Assembly: GCA_013359215.1 (NCBI GenBank)
Contig: JABWCH010000017.1
Coordinates: 1-32,890, forward strand
Reading direction: 5' to 3'
Length of the DNA stretch: 32,890 nucleotides
Source of the DNA: Candidatus Brocadiia bacterium
GTDB lineage: Bacteria > Planctomycetota > Uabimicrobiia > Uabimicrobiales > JABWCH01
In this document: positions 17,720 through 25,696 of the stretch, piece after piece
How positions within the stretch are numbered: position 1 is the stretch's first letter
How the letters are laid out: the number at the start of each line of letters is the position of its first letter
The notes under the pieces: generated by a model
Database searches by the model: none
What the model saw: only the letters and a program-made list of their open reading frames with translations
Told to the model about the DNA's origin: nothing
Translations under genes and position numbers: made by a program

Positions 17720-18847
17720 TCATTCCAAGCACTCATCCAATCTTTTCTCGAAGGTTTCTATATCTGGGGTGGTTCGGACATACTCAAAAATCTGGTTCAG
17801 CTTCTCCAGATCGCCTATTTGCTGAATCTGTTTCATTCTATGCAATCCTCTCGCTCCGAATCTCATTTCTAAAATGGACACTATTGCTTTGATTTCGCCT
17901 TCGATTCGGCCTTTTTTTGCTCCTTCTTTTTCTCCTTCTTCTCTGCCTTCTTCTCTGCCTTTTTTGTAGTAAGCCCCAAGTTCAATGCGATGGCCGAGGT
18001 CTTTGAAGGATTCTTCTACTATATTTTTTCTAAAGTCAGGGTTGCTCGACAGGCTTGCCAGGTTGGTCGTTGCCCTTTCCATAATTGCCCCCTTTCCTCT
18101 TACTGTATTATAGTCTTCTATTGTTTTCATTCCAAAAAACTCTTGCCATGATTTACGTCCGTCTTCTATTGCATAGTCTTTCGTGAATTCAAAAAAATGG
18201 ATTTGTATATCATCGCTCATCACTTTCTTTTCGTCCTGATCGAATCTCAGTCTGGCGGAGCTATAGCAGCTTTTCTGTTGTGTAAACGAAAATGGCATTA
18301 TCCACAAGGAATATGTTGGCTTCACTTCTATTGGCGTAAAGCCTCTTTTCGCCTGCGAGGCATGTAGCTTACAGGTTTGTATCACCATCCTTGATGACAG
18401 GCCTTCCTGGTTTACCAACTGCATTTCTATATTGCATTGTTCTTTATTGTCCAGGATTACCATTATATCACAATAAAATATTTTGTCTCCCATAATGTTG
18501 CTTGCTGGTTCTGTGCTTGTTACCACCAGCTTTTCTACCTTTCTCTGTCCCTGGAATATTGTCCAGAAAATCAGGTCTTTTAGCAACACATAGTCTTCAT
18601 CGTTCAGAAACACTCCCTTGAACACAGCATCGTAGCATGGATACAAAATCTGATTCGATAGAAAGCTTGCCAGTATCTGGTTCTCTGTGTAATGGAATCC
18701 TTCTCTCTCTTCTTCTTCCCATGCTTCTAGCAAAATTTCTTCTGCTTTTTCTCTTTGCTCTGCACCCAGTTCTTTCCATACTTTCTGGATGCATCCGTCC
18801 ATGCTTTTCTTAAAATCTTCCAACCTTTTGGTATACTTATTGTGCAT
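17720..18847 (-). CDS. Rpn / PDDEXK_2-family nuclease (transposase-like)
   Basis: 375 residues from the ATG at 18847. The frame stays open a further 40 codons upstream, but that part is translated repeat (18890-18955), so the later ATG with AAGGAAAAG before it is preferred. A PD-(D/E)xK-type core is visible: YDAVFKGVF (D73), D127 in CDIMVIL, and E141-x-Q143 in NIEMQ, the E-x-Q variant typical of Rpn recombination-promoting nucleases. The C-terminal part has a Gly/Glu/Lys repeat (KKGREEGREEGEKEGAKKG) and a helical tail like DUF4351 (SILEMRFGARGL). Rpn-type proteins cut DNA and are thought to promote RecA-independent horizontal exchange. The gene is bracketed by repeat copies (17560-17627, 18890-18955), consistent with repeated movement or amplification. 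Confidence 0.88.
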   Translation of the reverse strand: MHNKYTKRLEDFKKSMDGCIQKVWKELGAEQREKAEEILLEAWEEEEREGFHYTENQILASFLSNQILYPCYDAVFKGVFLNDEDYVLLKDLIFWTIFQGQRKVEKLVVTSTEPASNIMGDKIFYCDIMVILDNKEQCNIEMQLVNQEGLSSRMVIQTCKLHASQAKRGFTPIEVKPTYSLWIMPFSFTQQKSCYSSARLRFDQDEKKVMSDDIQIHFFEFTKDYAIEDGRKSWQEFFGMKTIEDYNTVRGKGAIMERATTNLASLSSNPDFRKNIVEESFKDLGHRIELGAYYKKGREEGREEGEKEGAKKGRIEGEIKAIVSILEMRFGARGLHRMKQIQQIGDLEKLNQIFEYVRTTPDIETFEKRLDECLE

Positions 18848-18889
18848 AGGTTTTCTTTTCCTTTTATATACGGGTTTATGGATTGAAGA

Positions 18890-18955
18890 CGCAGGGATTG
18901 CGCTGGCGTTGGGATTTTTTGCAGACACGGCTTTTCGGCGCAACCCTGCGGCTAC
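18890..18955 (+). repeat. Direct repeat copy upstream of the Rpn-type nuclease gene
   Basis: It begins CGCAGGGATTGCGCTGGCG, contains TTTTTTGCAGACACGGCTTT, and ends CGCAACCCTGCGGCTAC. It has the same orientation as 17560-17627, with the nuclease gene lying between them. The nuclease transcript must start within or near it. The 516-bp gap from here to 19363 also holds a terminator-like hairpin, a tandem repeat and an AT-rich hairpin, listed separately. Confidence 0.8.
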
Positions 18956-19030
18956 AGGCGATTGCAAGACAAGATAACGGGCAAGACAATAGTGAATATT
19001 TTATATTTTTTTTTGTTATGGGGCACAAAA

Positions 19031-19065
19031 AAATCGCCGGTCACAAACGCAAAGCGTTTGTGACC
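19031..19065 (-). terminator. Rho-independent-type terminator, minus strand
   Basis: GGTCACAAACGC (19039-19050) and GCGTTTGTGACC (19054-19065) form a perfect 12-bp stem with a 3-base loop. Read on the minus strand it is followed by GGCG and a run of seven T. It would terminate leftward transcription from the caspase/FGE-fold gene, about 300 bp past that stop. Confidence 0.55.
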
Positions 19066-19115
19066 AAAAAACATTGCCAGGCTTATTTTACATCTCTTCG
19101 CTTTTTTACCGTCTC

Positions 19116-19208
19116 TTTGAAATAGAATTCGGATAGGTTCTACTTCTTTGAAATAGAATTCGAATAGGTTCTACTTCTTTGAAATAGAATTCGGATAGGT
19201 CCTGCTTT
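19116..19208. repeat. Three tandem copies of a 31-bp unit
   Basis: Units at 19116-19146, 19147-19177 and 19178-19208 each begin TTTGAAATAGAATTC. The second has one change and the third two or three, near its end. There are no spacers, so it is not CRISPR. The unit contains TTCGGATAGGTTCT, close to the TTCGGATAGGCTCT arm of the hairpin repeat at 12653-12709. Confidence 0.9.
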
Positions 19209-19313
19209 TTTATAGCATAGCTTTACCAAAAAATAAATCAAAATTTTTTTTATTTTTTTTGAAAACTCTGTTTTTCTTTTCTTACTCTGGCAAAGGGTAA
19301 AAGGGTAAAAGAT

Positions 19314-19348
19314 AAAAGATTAAATTATATTAACAAATTTAATCTTTT
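19314..19348. repeat. AT-rich 13-bp hairpin just after the caspase/FGE-fold gene stop
   Basis: AAAAGATTAAATT (19314-19326) and its exact complement (19336-19348) flank a 9-base loop, beginning 16 bases past the stop codon on the minus strand. It is too AT-rich for a confident terminator. If the gene's 3' end is a retroelement target, this is where the recombination hairpin would be expected. Confidence 0.6.
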
Positions 19349-19363
19349 TAACAAATATAAACC

Positions 19364-19483
19364 CTATGGAATACAGAGGCAACGCAGACCAAGGTTGTTG
19401 AGCTGGTCGTCAGGCCCCCCCCCGAGCCGGAAAGCAGACCGACAGCGGTAGCCATTGAAGAGCCACGAGCCGCCGCGCAAAAG
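19364..19483 (-). other. Candidate hypervariable 3' segment of the FGE-fold domain (DGR-like variable region)
   Basis: The last 40 codons, from LLRGGSW to the stop, correspond to where diversity-generating retroelements mutate FGE/C-type-lectin proteins. G+C is 39/60 in 19381-19440 and 33/60 in 19441-19500, against 23/60 in 19501-19560. The exposed codons after RGGSW are CTC, TTC, TAC, CGC, TTC, CTC, GAC, GAC, CTC, almost all NNC, as expected if they derive from AAC codons by adenine mutagenesis; two AAC codons remain. No reverse transcriptase or template repeat lies in the window, so this remains a hypothesis. Confidence 0.35.
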
Positions 19484-21853
19484 ACAAGAAGAGCCATTTT
19501 GGTATTCTGGTTCTGAAATATTATCTCCTGAATATTCCTGGTATTTGTCCTGACACCACTCCCATACATTCCCATGAAAATCATAGCATCCCCACGCATT
19601 CGCATTGGGCAGGCTTCCGCAGGCGACTGTCTTTATTCTATACTCTCCTTTTGCCCCTCCTGCGTATGGATAATTTCCATTATAGTTCACCTGGTCTGGT
19701 GTCATGTTCTCTCCCAGGTTGAAGGGGGTTGTTGTCCCTGCTCTGCACGCATACTCCCACTGCGCTTCTGTCAGTAGCTTAAACCCTGTTTTCTTACAGA
19801 ATTTCTGGCAATCGTTCCACGATACCTGCTCTACGGGCGCATTGCTTCCTGAATCTTTGAAATACGCAGGATTGTTCCCCATCACCGCCTGCCACTGAGC
19901 CTGGGTCACTTCATATTTGCCTACGTAGAAGGCTTTGCTGATGATGACTCTATGCCTTTTTTCATCCGATCCTCTATCCTTTTCTCCCTCAGGCGAACCC
20001 ATCCAGAATCTCCCTGGCGGGATCAGGCGCATGGATATTCCTGATATGGTCTTCTCTATAGGGATACCTTTAGATTGGGCATAATTCTTTTGGTATAAAC
20101 TTGCCAGGGCAATCTGCTTTTCTACGGTTAGATTGCACCATGCCTCATCGCTCATGTCTAAAAGCCATGTCCCATTATGATCAAAATAGGGTAAAGGTTC
20201 TTGTATTCCATAAAGTGTTGTAAAAACCAACACAGTTTTAACATCTATCTCTATCTTTATATTTAAACTCCCCGTACTACCCTGGCAATTCAGGAGATAC
20301 TCGCTAGATTTTTGGGTAGTTTTGATCTCGACAGAATCTTGCACTTTGTTGTAGCTATCTTCCAGCTTTGCCATTCCCACTAGCTTCAATCTGCCTTTTT
20401 CTTCTATTTCCAGAGACAAAGACTTTACCGAAAGCTGTACTACATCCGCAGAGCAGCTCCACTGCAAGTTTTGGATTTCCCCTTTCTTCAGTTCATAGGA
20501 GAATGTTTTTGTATCGCTATTTCTGTCTTCGCCATTCGTCCATCCATTTCCACAATCGTAGACACTGGCCAACAGGGTAAGAGTTACAGAATACACGATG
20601 CTCTCGTCAGTCGGGCTTGTTTTGATTTCTTCTTGGGTTTTTCTTGCCACAGGCGAAGAGGGAACAAGAGCAGGAGGCGAAACAGGGGATTCTGGAATGG
20701 GATTCTGGATGATGCATTCCATTGCACTGGACGCATAGATTTTTTGATCTTCTTTTCTGCTGGCATAGGCCAGAATAGAATAGGTATCGTTAGCAAAGGT
20801 TGTTGTATCCAGAGTGGCCACCCATTCTTTATCTTTTTTTTGAGCATAAATATCCTTTCCCCGAACCTTAAGGTATACTTTTTCGGGGTCAGGAATAACC
20901 TGCATAGAGAATGATGCTGTACCCTTCAGATGCCAGCTATTTTCTTGCTTCTTTACTGTACCTTGTGTGTTGGATATTTCCACAGGTCTGGCGTTCACGG
21001 ATAAAGGCCATAAAAAATAGAATTCATCGTCCAGCCTGTCTTTGCAGTCCATTCTTTGCGTTTCCGAAAGCTTTTTCCCAATTGCCTTCATCAATTTATT
21101 GACTGTCATGTCCTCTTTCACAAAATTGGCAAAGCTTTCCGCAAAGATCGTATGGTTGTAAGCTGCTTCCCCTGGGCTTGTTGTGTAGGCCACAAACATC
21201 CCTTGTATCTCTGGTGCCTGGATAGTTTCTCCCTGTTGCATTTCCCCAAACAAAGCATCTCCATTCTTCCGACATGCGTTTAAAATTACGATGTTCACCC
21301 TCTTGTCTATTGTGTCCAGTCTCGATAGAATATCCTCTGTTGCCAGGGAGTTTTCTCTTAGCAACGATTCTTTAAAGCATCTTCTTATCTCTCCTGCAAT
21401 TTCCGCTTCCGAGGGCCTTATTTTTTTCTCTTTGAAACTCTTGATAGTATTTTGCCTTACCACGTCCACCAAGACTTTATTATTCAAGTTCTCTTGCAAT
21501 TTTCCCGACAAACTGTCTGGCATATCCAGAGGCAAAAGATACTGCTTAGAATCTACCTGAATCCCATGCCCTGCATAGTAGACCACAACCACTTTGGGAT
21601 TTCTTTTTTCCATTTCCTGGATAAAATTTTCTACCTTGTCTTTCATCTCCTGGATTTTCATATCCTTCCCCAAAAAGATGCTAAAGCCTACGCTTTCCAG
21701 GGCTTTCTTCATAATCTCAATGTCTTTCGATACATTCTGCAGAATGCCATGATGGGATTGATACTTTCCATTTCCCAAAATCAATGCCATTCTTTCCTGG
21801 GCATTCAGGAATATGGCAGCCAAAAACAACAAAAATACTATTTTCTTTTTCAT
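19364..21853 (-). CDS. Exported caspase-like peptidase fused to an FGE/C-type-lectin-fold domain
   Basis: 829 residues with a signal peptide (1-18). A caspase-like C14 peptidase domain (~20-285) has H96 in YYAGHG and C194 in LNACRKN, an intact His-Cys dyad. Residues ~300-385 look Ig-like; a Pro/Ser linker (~384-415) leads to a beta-rich region with no family I recognise (~417-600). Residues ~605-829 are a SUMF1/FGE-type fold: IPPGRFWMGSP, YEVTQAQW, PVEQVSWNDC, LLTEAQWEYACRAG, FHGNVWEW, LLRGGSW, CRSAFR, LGLRC. The cysteine pair of genuine formylglycine-generating enzyme is absent, so this is probably a binding fold. The start at 21853 follows AAGGGA. Oddities at the 3' end are a G9 run and a sharp GC rise with NNC codons. 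The role is unknown; an envelope or extracellular sensor-protease is plausible. Confidence 0.88.
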   Translation of the reverse strand: MKKKIVFLLFLAAIFLNAQERMALILGNGKYQSHHGILQNVSKDIEIMKKALESVGFSIFLGKDMKIQEMKDKVENFIQEMEKRNPKVVVVYYAGHGIQVDSKQYLLPLDMPDSLSGKLQENLNNKVLVDVVRQNTIKSFKEKKIRPSEAEIAGEIRRCFKESLLRENSLATEDILSRLDTIDKRVNIVILNACRKNGDALFGEMQQGETIQAPEIQGMFVAYTTSPGEAAYNHTIFAESFANFVKEDMTVNKLMKAIGKKLSETQRMDCKDRLDDEFYFLWPLSVNARPVEISNTQGTVKKQENSWHLKGTASFSMQVIPDPEKVYLKVRGKDIYAQKKDKEWVATLDTTTFANDTYSILAYASRKEDQKIYASSAMECIIQNPIPESPVSPPALVPSSPVARKTQEEIKTSPTDESIVYSVTLTLLASVYDCGNGWTNGEDRNSDTKTFSYELKKGEIQNLQWSCSADVVQLSVKSLSLEIEEKGRLKLVGMAKLEDSYNKVQDSVEIKTTQKSSEYLLNCQGSTGSLNIKIEIDVKTVLVFTTLYGIQEPLPYFDHNGTWLLDMSDEAWCNLTVEKQIALASLYQKNYAQSKGIPIEKTISGISMRLIPPGRFWMGSPEGEKDRGSDEKRHRVIISKAFYVGKYEVTQAQWQAVMGNNPAYFKDSGSNAPVEQVSWNDCQKFCKKTGFKLLTEAQWEYACRAGTTTPFNLGENMTPDQVNYNGNYPYAGGAKGEYRIKTVACGSLPNANAWGCYDFHGNVWEWCQDKYQEYSGDNISEPEYQNGSSCLLRGGSWLFNGYRCRSAFRLGGGPDDQLNNLGLRCLCIP
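19415..19423 (-). repeat. G9 homopolymer inside the caspase/FGE-fold coding region
   Basis: Nine C on the plus strand encode Gly-Gly-Gly, 18-20 codons before the stop. One added G brings a TGA right after the tract; one lost G replaces the tail with about 20 unrelated residues ending past 19350. Tracts of this length are known sites of slipped-strand phase variation. Confidence 0.85.
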
Positions 21854-21891
21854 AAAACATTTCCCTTGTATAACTTAGATAACATAAAAAC

Positions 21892-21930
21892 AATTACCAG
21901 GGGCACTGCCCGATCGTTACTCTGGTAATT
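21892..21930. repeat. Hairpin in the divergent promoter region
   Basis: AATTACCAG (21892-21900) and CTGGTAATT (21922-21930) are exact complements, with a small inner GGGCA-CTG-CCC hairpin. It lies about 40-75 bases upstream of the caspase/FGE-fold start, so it could be an operator or 5' leader element of that gene. The rest of the 356-bp gap holds only the promoter at 22091-22118. Confidence 0.5.
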
Positions 21931-22090
21931 ATATTTCGCACCTTTGGGCTAGGATTAGCATAGGGCTTATAAAGCGTATTTAGCACTAACAGTATAATTT
22001 CCTCTAAACATAGTTTCCATTGAATATAAAAAAAAATATATGCTTTGTCAATGACATCTCTATCATATCAAAGAATCCTTGGCTTTTTTC

Positions 22091-22118
22091 TTGCAAGGCT
22101 ATTTCCCTCTAGTATAAT
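22091..22118 (+). promoter_or_regulatory. Putative sigma-70-type promoter for the restriction-modification operon
   Basis: TTGCAA (22091-22096), a 16-base spacer, and a perfect TATAAT (22113-22118), about 90 bases before the methyltransferase ATG. No other good promoter is visible between here and the gene. Confidence 0.45.
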
Positions 22119-22209
22119 CAGATGGATTCTATAATTTTTTTATGCCTCAGTTCAAAAAATTTATAACTAGCAAGTTAGTTTTATCTATATCTATAGGATA
22201 ATCAATGCA

Positions 22210-24117
22210 ATGCAGTTACTATTATTTGAAAAAGAAGATTTTATTTCTGATTATTTTAGTCAAATGATGGAATATTTCAACATCAGGCAATCTTGCTACA
22301 TAGATAGATTCGGAGAAGCAGTATATAACTGGGCGAAAATGAATGTAAAACCAATCCATCTAATTTCTATCTTTTCAGGTGCTGGTGGGCTTGATATAGG
22401 ATTTCGTGATGCTGGCTTTAAAATTATTTCTCATTTAGAAATTGAGTCAGATTTTTGCCAAACTTTAGAATTGAATAAAGAATATTTTGGCCATTCCGAA
22501 ATTATTCATAAGGATATCAGAGAATTTTATCCCGAAAATAAGCAATGTGATTTTATTATTGGTGGCCCGCCGTGCCAAACGTTTTCCGCAGCAGGAAGAA
22601 GGGCTGCTGGTGTACAGGGAATCGAAGATAACAGAGGTACACTGTTTGAGGAATATGTTCGATTGCTTAAATACTATAAACCACAAGGTTTTTTATTTGA
22701 AAATGTTTATGGAATTACAGGGGCGCAATCTGGCCAAGCATGGCAAATGATTAAAGAAGAGTTCGCTGAAGCTGGCTATAAAATTCATTATCGAATTTTA
22801 AACACAGCAGATTATGGTGTGCCTCAGTTTAGGGAGAGAATGATTGTTATTGGAGCAAAAGAAGACTATTTTTTCCCTAGACCTACACATGGGCCTGATT
22901 CTAAAACACAAAGAGATTATTATTCATCTGAAATTGCATTAGTAAATGCCCCAATCCATGAAGATATTGCAAAATTGACTTTAAATGGCCGTCATGGACA
23001 TCTTTTAAATGATATTCCCCCTGGTTTAAACTATAGTTTTTATACAGAAAAGCTAGGCCATCCAAATCCCATTTTTGCATGGAGATCGAAATTTTCAGAC
23101 TATTTGTATAAAGCTGACCCCAAAAAGCCTGTTAGAACTATTAAAGCACAAGGAGGGCAATACACAGGCCCTCTACATTGGGATAACAGATATTTTACTG
23201 TGGATGAATATAAAAGGCTTCAATCATTTCCTGATAGTTATAAAATTTTTGGCAACAGGCAGCGTGCTATCCATCAAATAGGGAATTCTGTTCCACCACA
23301 ATTTGCACGTATAATGGCACTCAGTATCTTAAACCAAATTTTTCATGTCAGACTTCCTTTTGATCTGGATTATTTAAAAAATACAGAAGAACTTACATTT
23401 AGGAAAAAAAAACGAGAAATCACCAAAGAAAATATTGAGATTGCTAAAAAAGCAAACGATGGGATACAAAAAATAAAACCATTCCAATTAAAAGAACCTT
23501 ATAGCTTTAATATTTCAGTAGATGAATTTTTTAAAATAAATCTTGATTCTAATAGATATATAACTACTGTTTACGATAGGGATGATGAATTAGTCTTAAG
23601 AACAATCAAAAATGATAAAAATGAGCTATTGAAGTTTAAAATTATACTAGAACCAGCAAGCGAAAAATCTTGGTGTTTTATATACAAAAAAATAATCCTT
23701 GAATCTAATGATGATGATATTTGGGGCTACACAACTTCCTGGAAGGCATTTGATTCATTCTTAAAAGCAAACAATCTAAAAGATGATATTGTTCAATTGA
23801 ACGGATATTATCAATATCGCCCTCAAATTCATATAAAACTTGATTTATTAGAGAATGAATTAGACAAAATTTTTTCCATAGTAAAAAAAATCATTGATAT
23901 TAAACCTGTTAGAAAAATAATGACTTATTCTGATTTTGCAGATAAGATGGATATCCCTGCTGATTCAATTTTGCATGTCTTGAAATTGTTAAAATCCATT
24001 GGCTATGAAGTTCGGAATCATAATACAAATCCACAAATAAAAAGCGATTCATTACTAATCCCTTATCTATTCCCAACTCTTACCAATCTAAGCATTCAAT
24101 TAAGGAAAGAGCTATGA
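22210..24117 (+). CDS. DNA (cytosine-5) methyltransferase of a type II restriction-modification system, with C-terminal extension
   Basis: 635 residues. It should transfer methyl from S-adenosylmethionine to C5 of cytosine and protect host DNA. The motifs are in standard order: I FSGAGGLDIGF (55-65), IV GGPPCQTFS with nucleophile C122, VI FENV (163-166), VIII QFRERMIVIG (206-215), a short target-recognition region, IX RLQSFPD, and X QIGNSVPP (356-363). About 45 residues precede motif I. Residues ~385-635 are an extension beyond the usual ~350-residue enzyme; they end in a possible winged-helix segment (YSDFADKMDIPADSILHVLKLLKSIGYEV) that might bind DNA or regulate the operon. The start at 22210 has AGGA upstream. 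The gene overlaps the next by 4 bp (ATGA). It looks more AT-rich than its neighbours, consistent with transfer. Confidence 0.92.
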   Translation: MQLLLFEKEDFISDYFSQMMEYFNIRQSCYIDRFGEAVYNWAKMNVKPIHLISIFSGAGGLDIGFRDAGFKIISHLEIESDFCQTLELNKEYFGHSEIIHKDIREFYPENKQCDFIIGGPPCQTFSAAGRRAAGVQGIEDNRGTLFEEYVRLLKYYKPQGFLFENVYGITGAQSGQAWQMIKEEFAEAGYKIHYRILNTADYGVPQFRERMIVIGAKEDYFFPRPTHGPDSKTQRDYYSSEIALVNAPIHEDIAKLTLNGRHGHLLNDIPPGLNYSFYTEKLGHPNPIFAWRSKFSDYLYKADPKKPVRTIKAQGGQYTGPLHWDNRYFTVDEYKRLQSFPDSYKIFGNRQRAIHQIGNSVPPQFARIMALSILNQIFHVRLPFDLDYLKNTEELTFRKKKREITKENIEIAKKANDGIQKIKPFQLKEPYSFNISVDEFFKINLDSNRYITTVYDRDDELVLRTIKNDKNELLKFKIILEPASEKSWCFIYKKIILESNDDDIWGYTTSWKAFDSFLKANNLKDDIVQLNGYYQYRPQIHIKLDLLENELDKIFSIVKKIIDIKPVRKIMTYSDFADKMDIPADSILHVLKLLKSIGYEVRNHNTNPQIKSDSLLIPYLFPTLTNLSIQLRKEL

Positions 24118-25418
24118 AAAGAAAAGATTTTGCTGAAGAGTATTTAAAAATTTATAAAGACAAATCCATTTATGTTTGCTCAGAGAAAGAAACAATATAT
24201 TTAGAAGGGCCTCAATCTGAAACAGCTAAAGCAAATCAAGAAAAAATAAAAAAAGAGTTGGATAATGGTTTTTTAGATAATGTGTTTCAAGATCATAGCC
24301 TTAGCGAAGTAGAAATAAGAAAAATCAGCAACGATTTACGTGACTCGGTTCATGCTCTTGTAAATTCCATCACCAGCGAAGTTGGACGCGCTATTGTTGG
24401 TTTGACAGTTTTGCAGTTAACGGTTAAATCTATTATACCCGAACAGTCTATTCGTCTGCATAAATCTAGCCATAATCGAGCTTCATTTTCATGGGTAGAT
24501 GGAATTCCAATGCGTGTGATTGATCATACCTATATTACACCCAAATTACGTGAATATGATTTGCTGAAACTGAATGCAGATGGCTTTATGATGACTAGAT
24601 CTCTGGCTGAGAACTATCCATACACATCTCTTTACAAAGCAAATATTCGAGGTGCTAAGGATGAATGGGTTGCCATTGTTAATGCTATCGAAGAGGATCC
24701 AAAGATTGCTTTGATTTCTCTTAAACTTTTGATTTCTTTATTAAAGCAAAAGTCCAAAACATTTAAAGATAAGGTTGCTAAATCTAAAGATCAAATAAGA
24801 AAATATCTCAAATCTTCTGATGATTTTAAAAAAATTCAAGAATTGTTATTTTCTTTTCCTGAAAAGTCATCCTATTCTGCAAGACTCTTTGAAATACTCA
24901 TCCATTCTTTTTATGCAACCTTATCGGATGAAGGCAGGCTTTCGCTCTTTTTAAAACCTTTATCACAAATGCGTTCAGCAAATAAAAAACATGGGAACAT
25001 TGGAGATATAGAGCTGCTAGAAAAGCCTAACTCAATGCTTATCGCTGAAGCATGGGACGCAAAATATGGAAAAAATTATTTAAGAGATGAGCTAGAAGAA
25101 TTAAAAGATAAGCTCGAAAATCATCCTGAGACGCGATTGGCAGGTTTTATTTCGAGCTTAGAGCCACTTGATAAAGAAGAAATATCCATAAGGAAATCAG
25201 AAATTGAAGAAGAGTATGGTGTTAAAATCCTATTTTACTCTATCCAGGATTGGTATTCAGAGTCTGTAAAATCATACAATATACAAGATGAACTATCGTT
25301 TGTAAAAAAATGGTTTGAGTGTTTCTTTGACTACCTGTTTCTTGCGAGGACAAAAATTGCCCCAATTGATGAGCCAACAGAAACATGGATAGATGAATGC
25401 ATTATCAGCTTGCAATGA
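24114..25418 (+). CDS. Probable type II restriction endonuclease (PD-(D/E)xK)
   Basis: 434 residues, starting inside the methyltransferase stop (ATGA), the typical coupling of a cognate restriction gene. I recognise no named endonuclease subfamily. A PD-(D/E)xK site is plausible: E260 in SARLFEILIHSF, D298 in NIGDIELL, then D315-A-K317 in AEAWDAKYG, with spacing and hydrophobic strands as expected for this fold. The N-terminal ~200 residues are helical and may form the DNA-recognition part (SSHNRASFSWVDGIPMRVIDH). It should cut unmethylated DNA at the site recognised by its partner; the site cannot be read from sequence. Position and motif make this call fairly secure, although homology was not tested. 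Confidence 0.75.
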   Translation: MKRKDFAEEYLKIYKDKSIYVCSEKETIYLEGPQSETAKANQEKIKKELDNGFLDNVFQDHSLSEVEIRKISNDLRDSVHALVNSITSEVGRAIVGLTVLQLTVKSIIPEQSIRLHKSSHNRASFSWVDGIPMRVIDHTYITPKLREYDLLKLNADGFMMTRSLAENYPYTSLYKANIRGAKDEWVAIVNAIEEDPKIALISLKLLISLLKQKSKTFKDKVAKSKDQIRKYLKSSDDFKKIQELLFSFPEKSSYSARLFEILIHSFYATLSDEGRLSLFLKPLSQMRSANKKHGNIGDIELLEKPNSMLIAEAWDAKYGKNYLRDELEELKDKLENHPETRLAGFISSLEPLDKEEISIRKSEIEEEYGVKILFYSIQDWYSESVKSYNIQDELSFVKKWFECFFDYLFLARTKIAPIDEPTETWIDECIISLQ

Positions 25419-25480
25419 TGTCAAGGAATACAGTAGTAAATTTTATTAAAACAAGGAAACTATCCTAGAAAGGGTAAACC

Positions 25481-25696
25481 ATGAAAAATATACAAAAAGA
25501 ATTATATGAAGAAATAGAGAATATACCAAATGAAAGGCTAGAAGAATTTTTAAATATAGCAAAATCATTTTCTTGTAAAGGCAAAAAAGAAAAGAAAGAA
25601 AATAATACTATAGGCTTATTTGCAGATTGCCCAGAAATCATTGACAGTATTATAAATGATGTTATGAAAGATAGGGGATATTGCACAAATGAATAA
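25481..25696 (+). CDS. VapB-like antitoxin
   Basis: 71 residues, with AAAGGG before the ATG. The N-terminal half is a helical dimer-type segment (MKNIQKELYEEIENIPNERLEEFLNIAKSF). The C-terminal GLFADCPEIIDSIINDVMKDR matches the toxin-wrapping tail of VapB antitoxins (G-x-x-x-D-x-P-E-x-I-D-x-I). It overlaps the start of a PIN-toxin remnant by 8 bp, the usual vapBC arrangement. Since the toxin is gutted, this antitoxin is probably an orphan that could still neutralise a related toxin elsewhere. It sits 62 bp after the restriction gene, extending the defence island. Confidence 0.7.
   Translation: MKNIQKELYEEIENIPNERLEEFLNIAKSFSCKGKKEKKENNTIGLFADCPEIIDSIINDVMKDRGYCTNE

Noticed and set aside
18848..18967. 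Forty-codon N-terminal extension of the Rpn-type nuclease
   Set aside because: It is the flanking repeat read in an open frame; the ATG at 18847 has a better ribosome site.
19116..19208. Short regular repeats as a CRISPR array
   Set aside because: The units are directly adjacent with no spacers, and no cas genes are nearby.
19364..20100. FGE-type domain as a true formylglycine-generating enzyme
   Set aside because: The C-terminal motif has RGGSWLFNGYRCRSAFR without the active-site cysteine pair, and no sulfatase gene is nearby.
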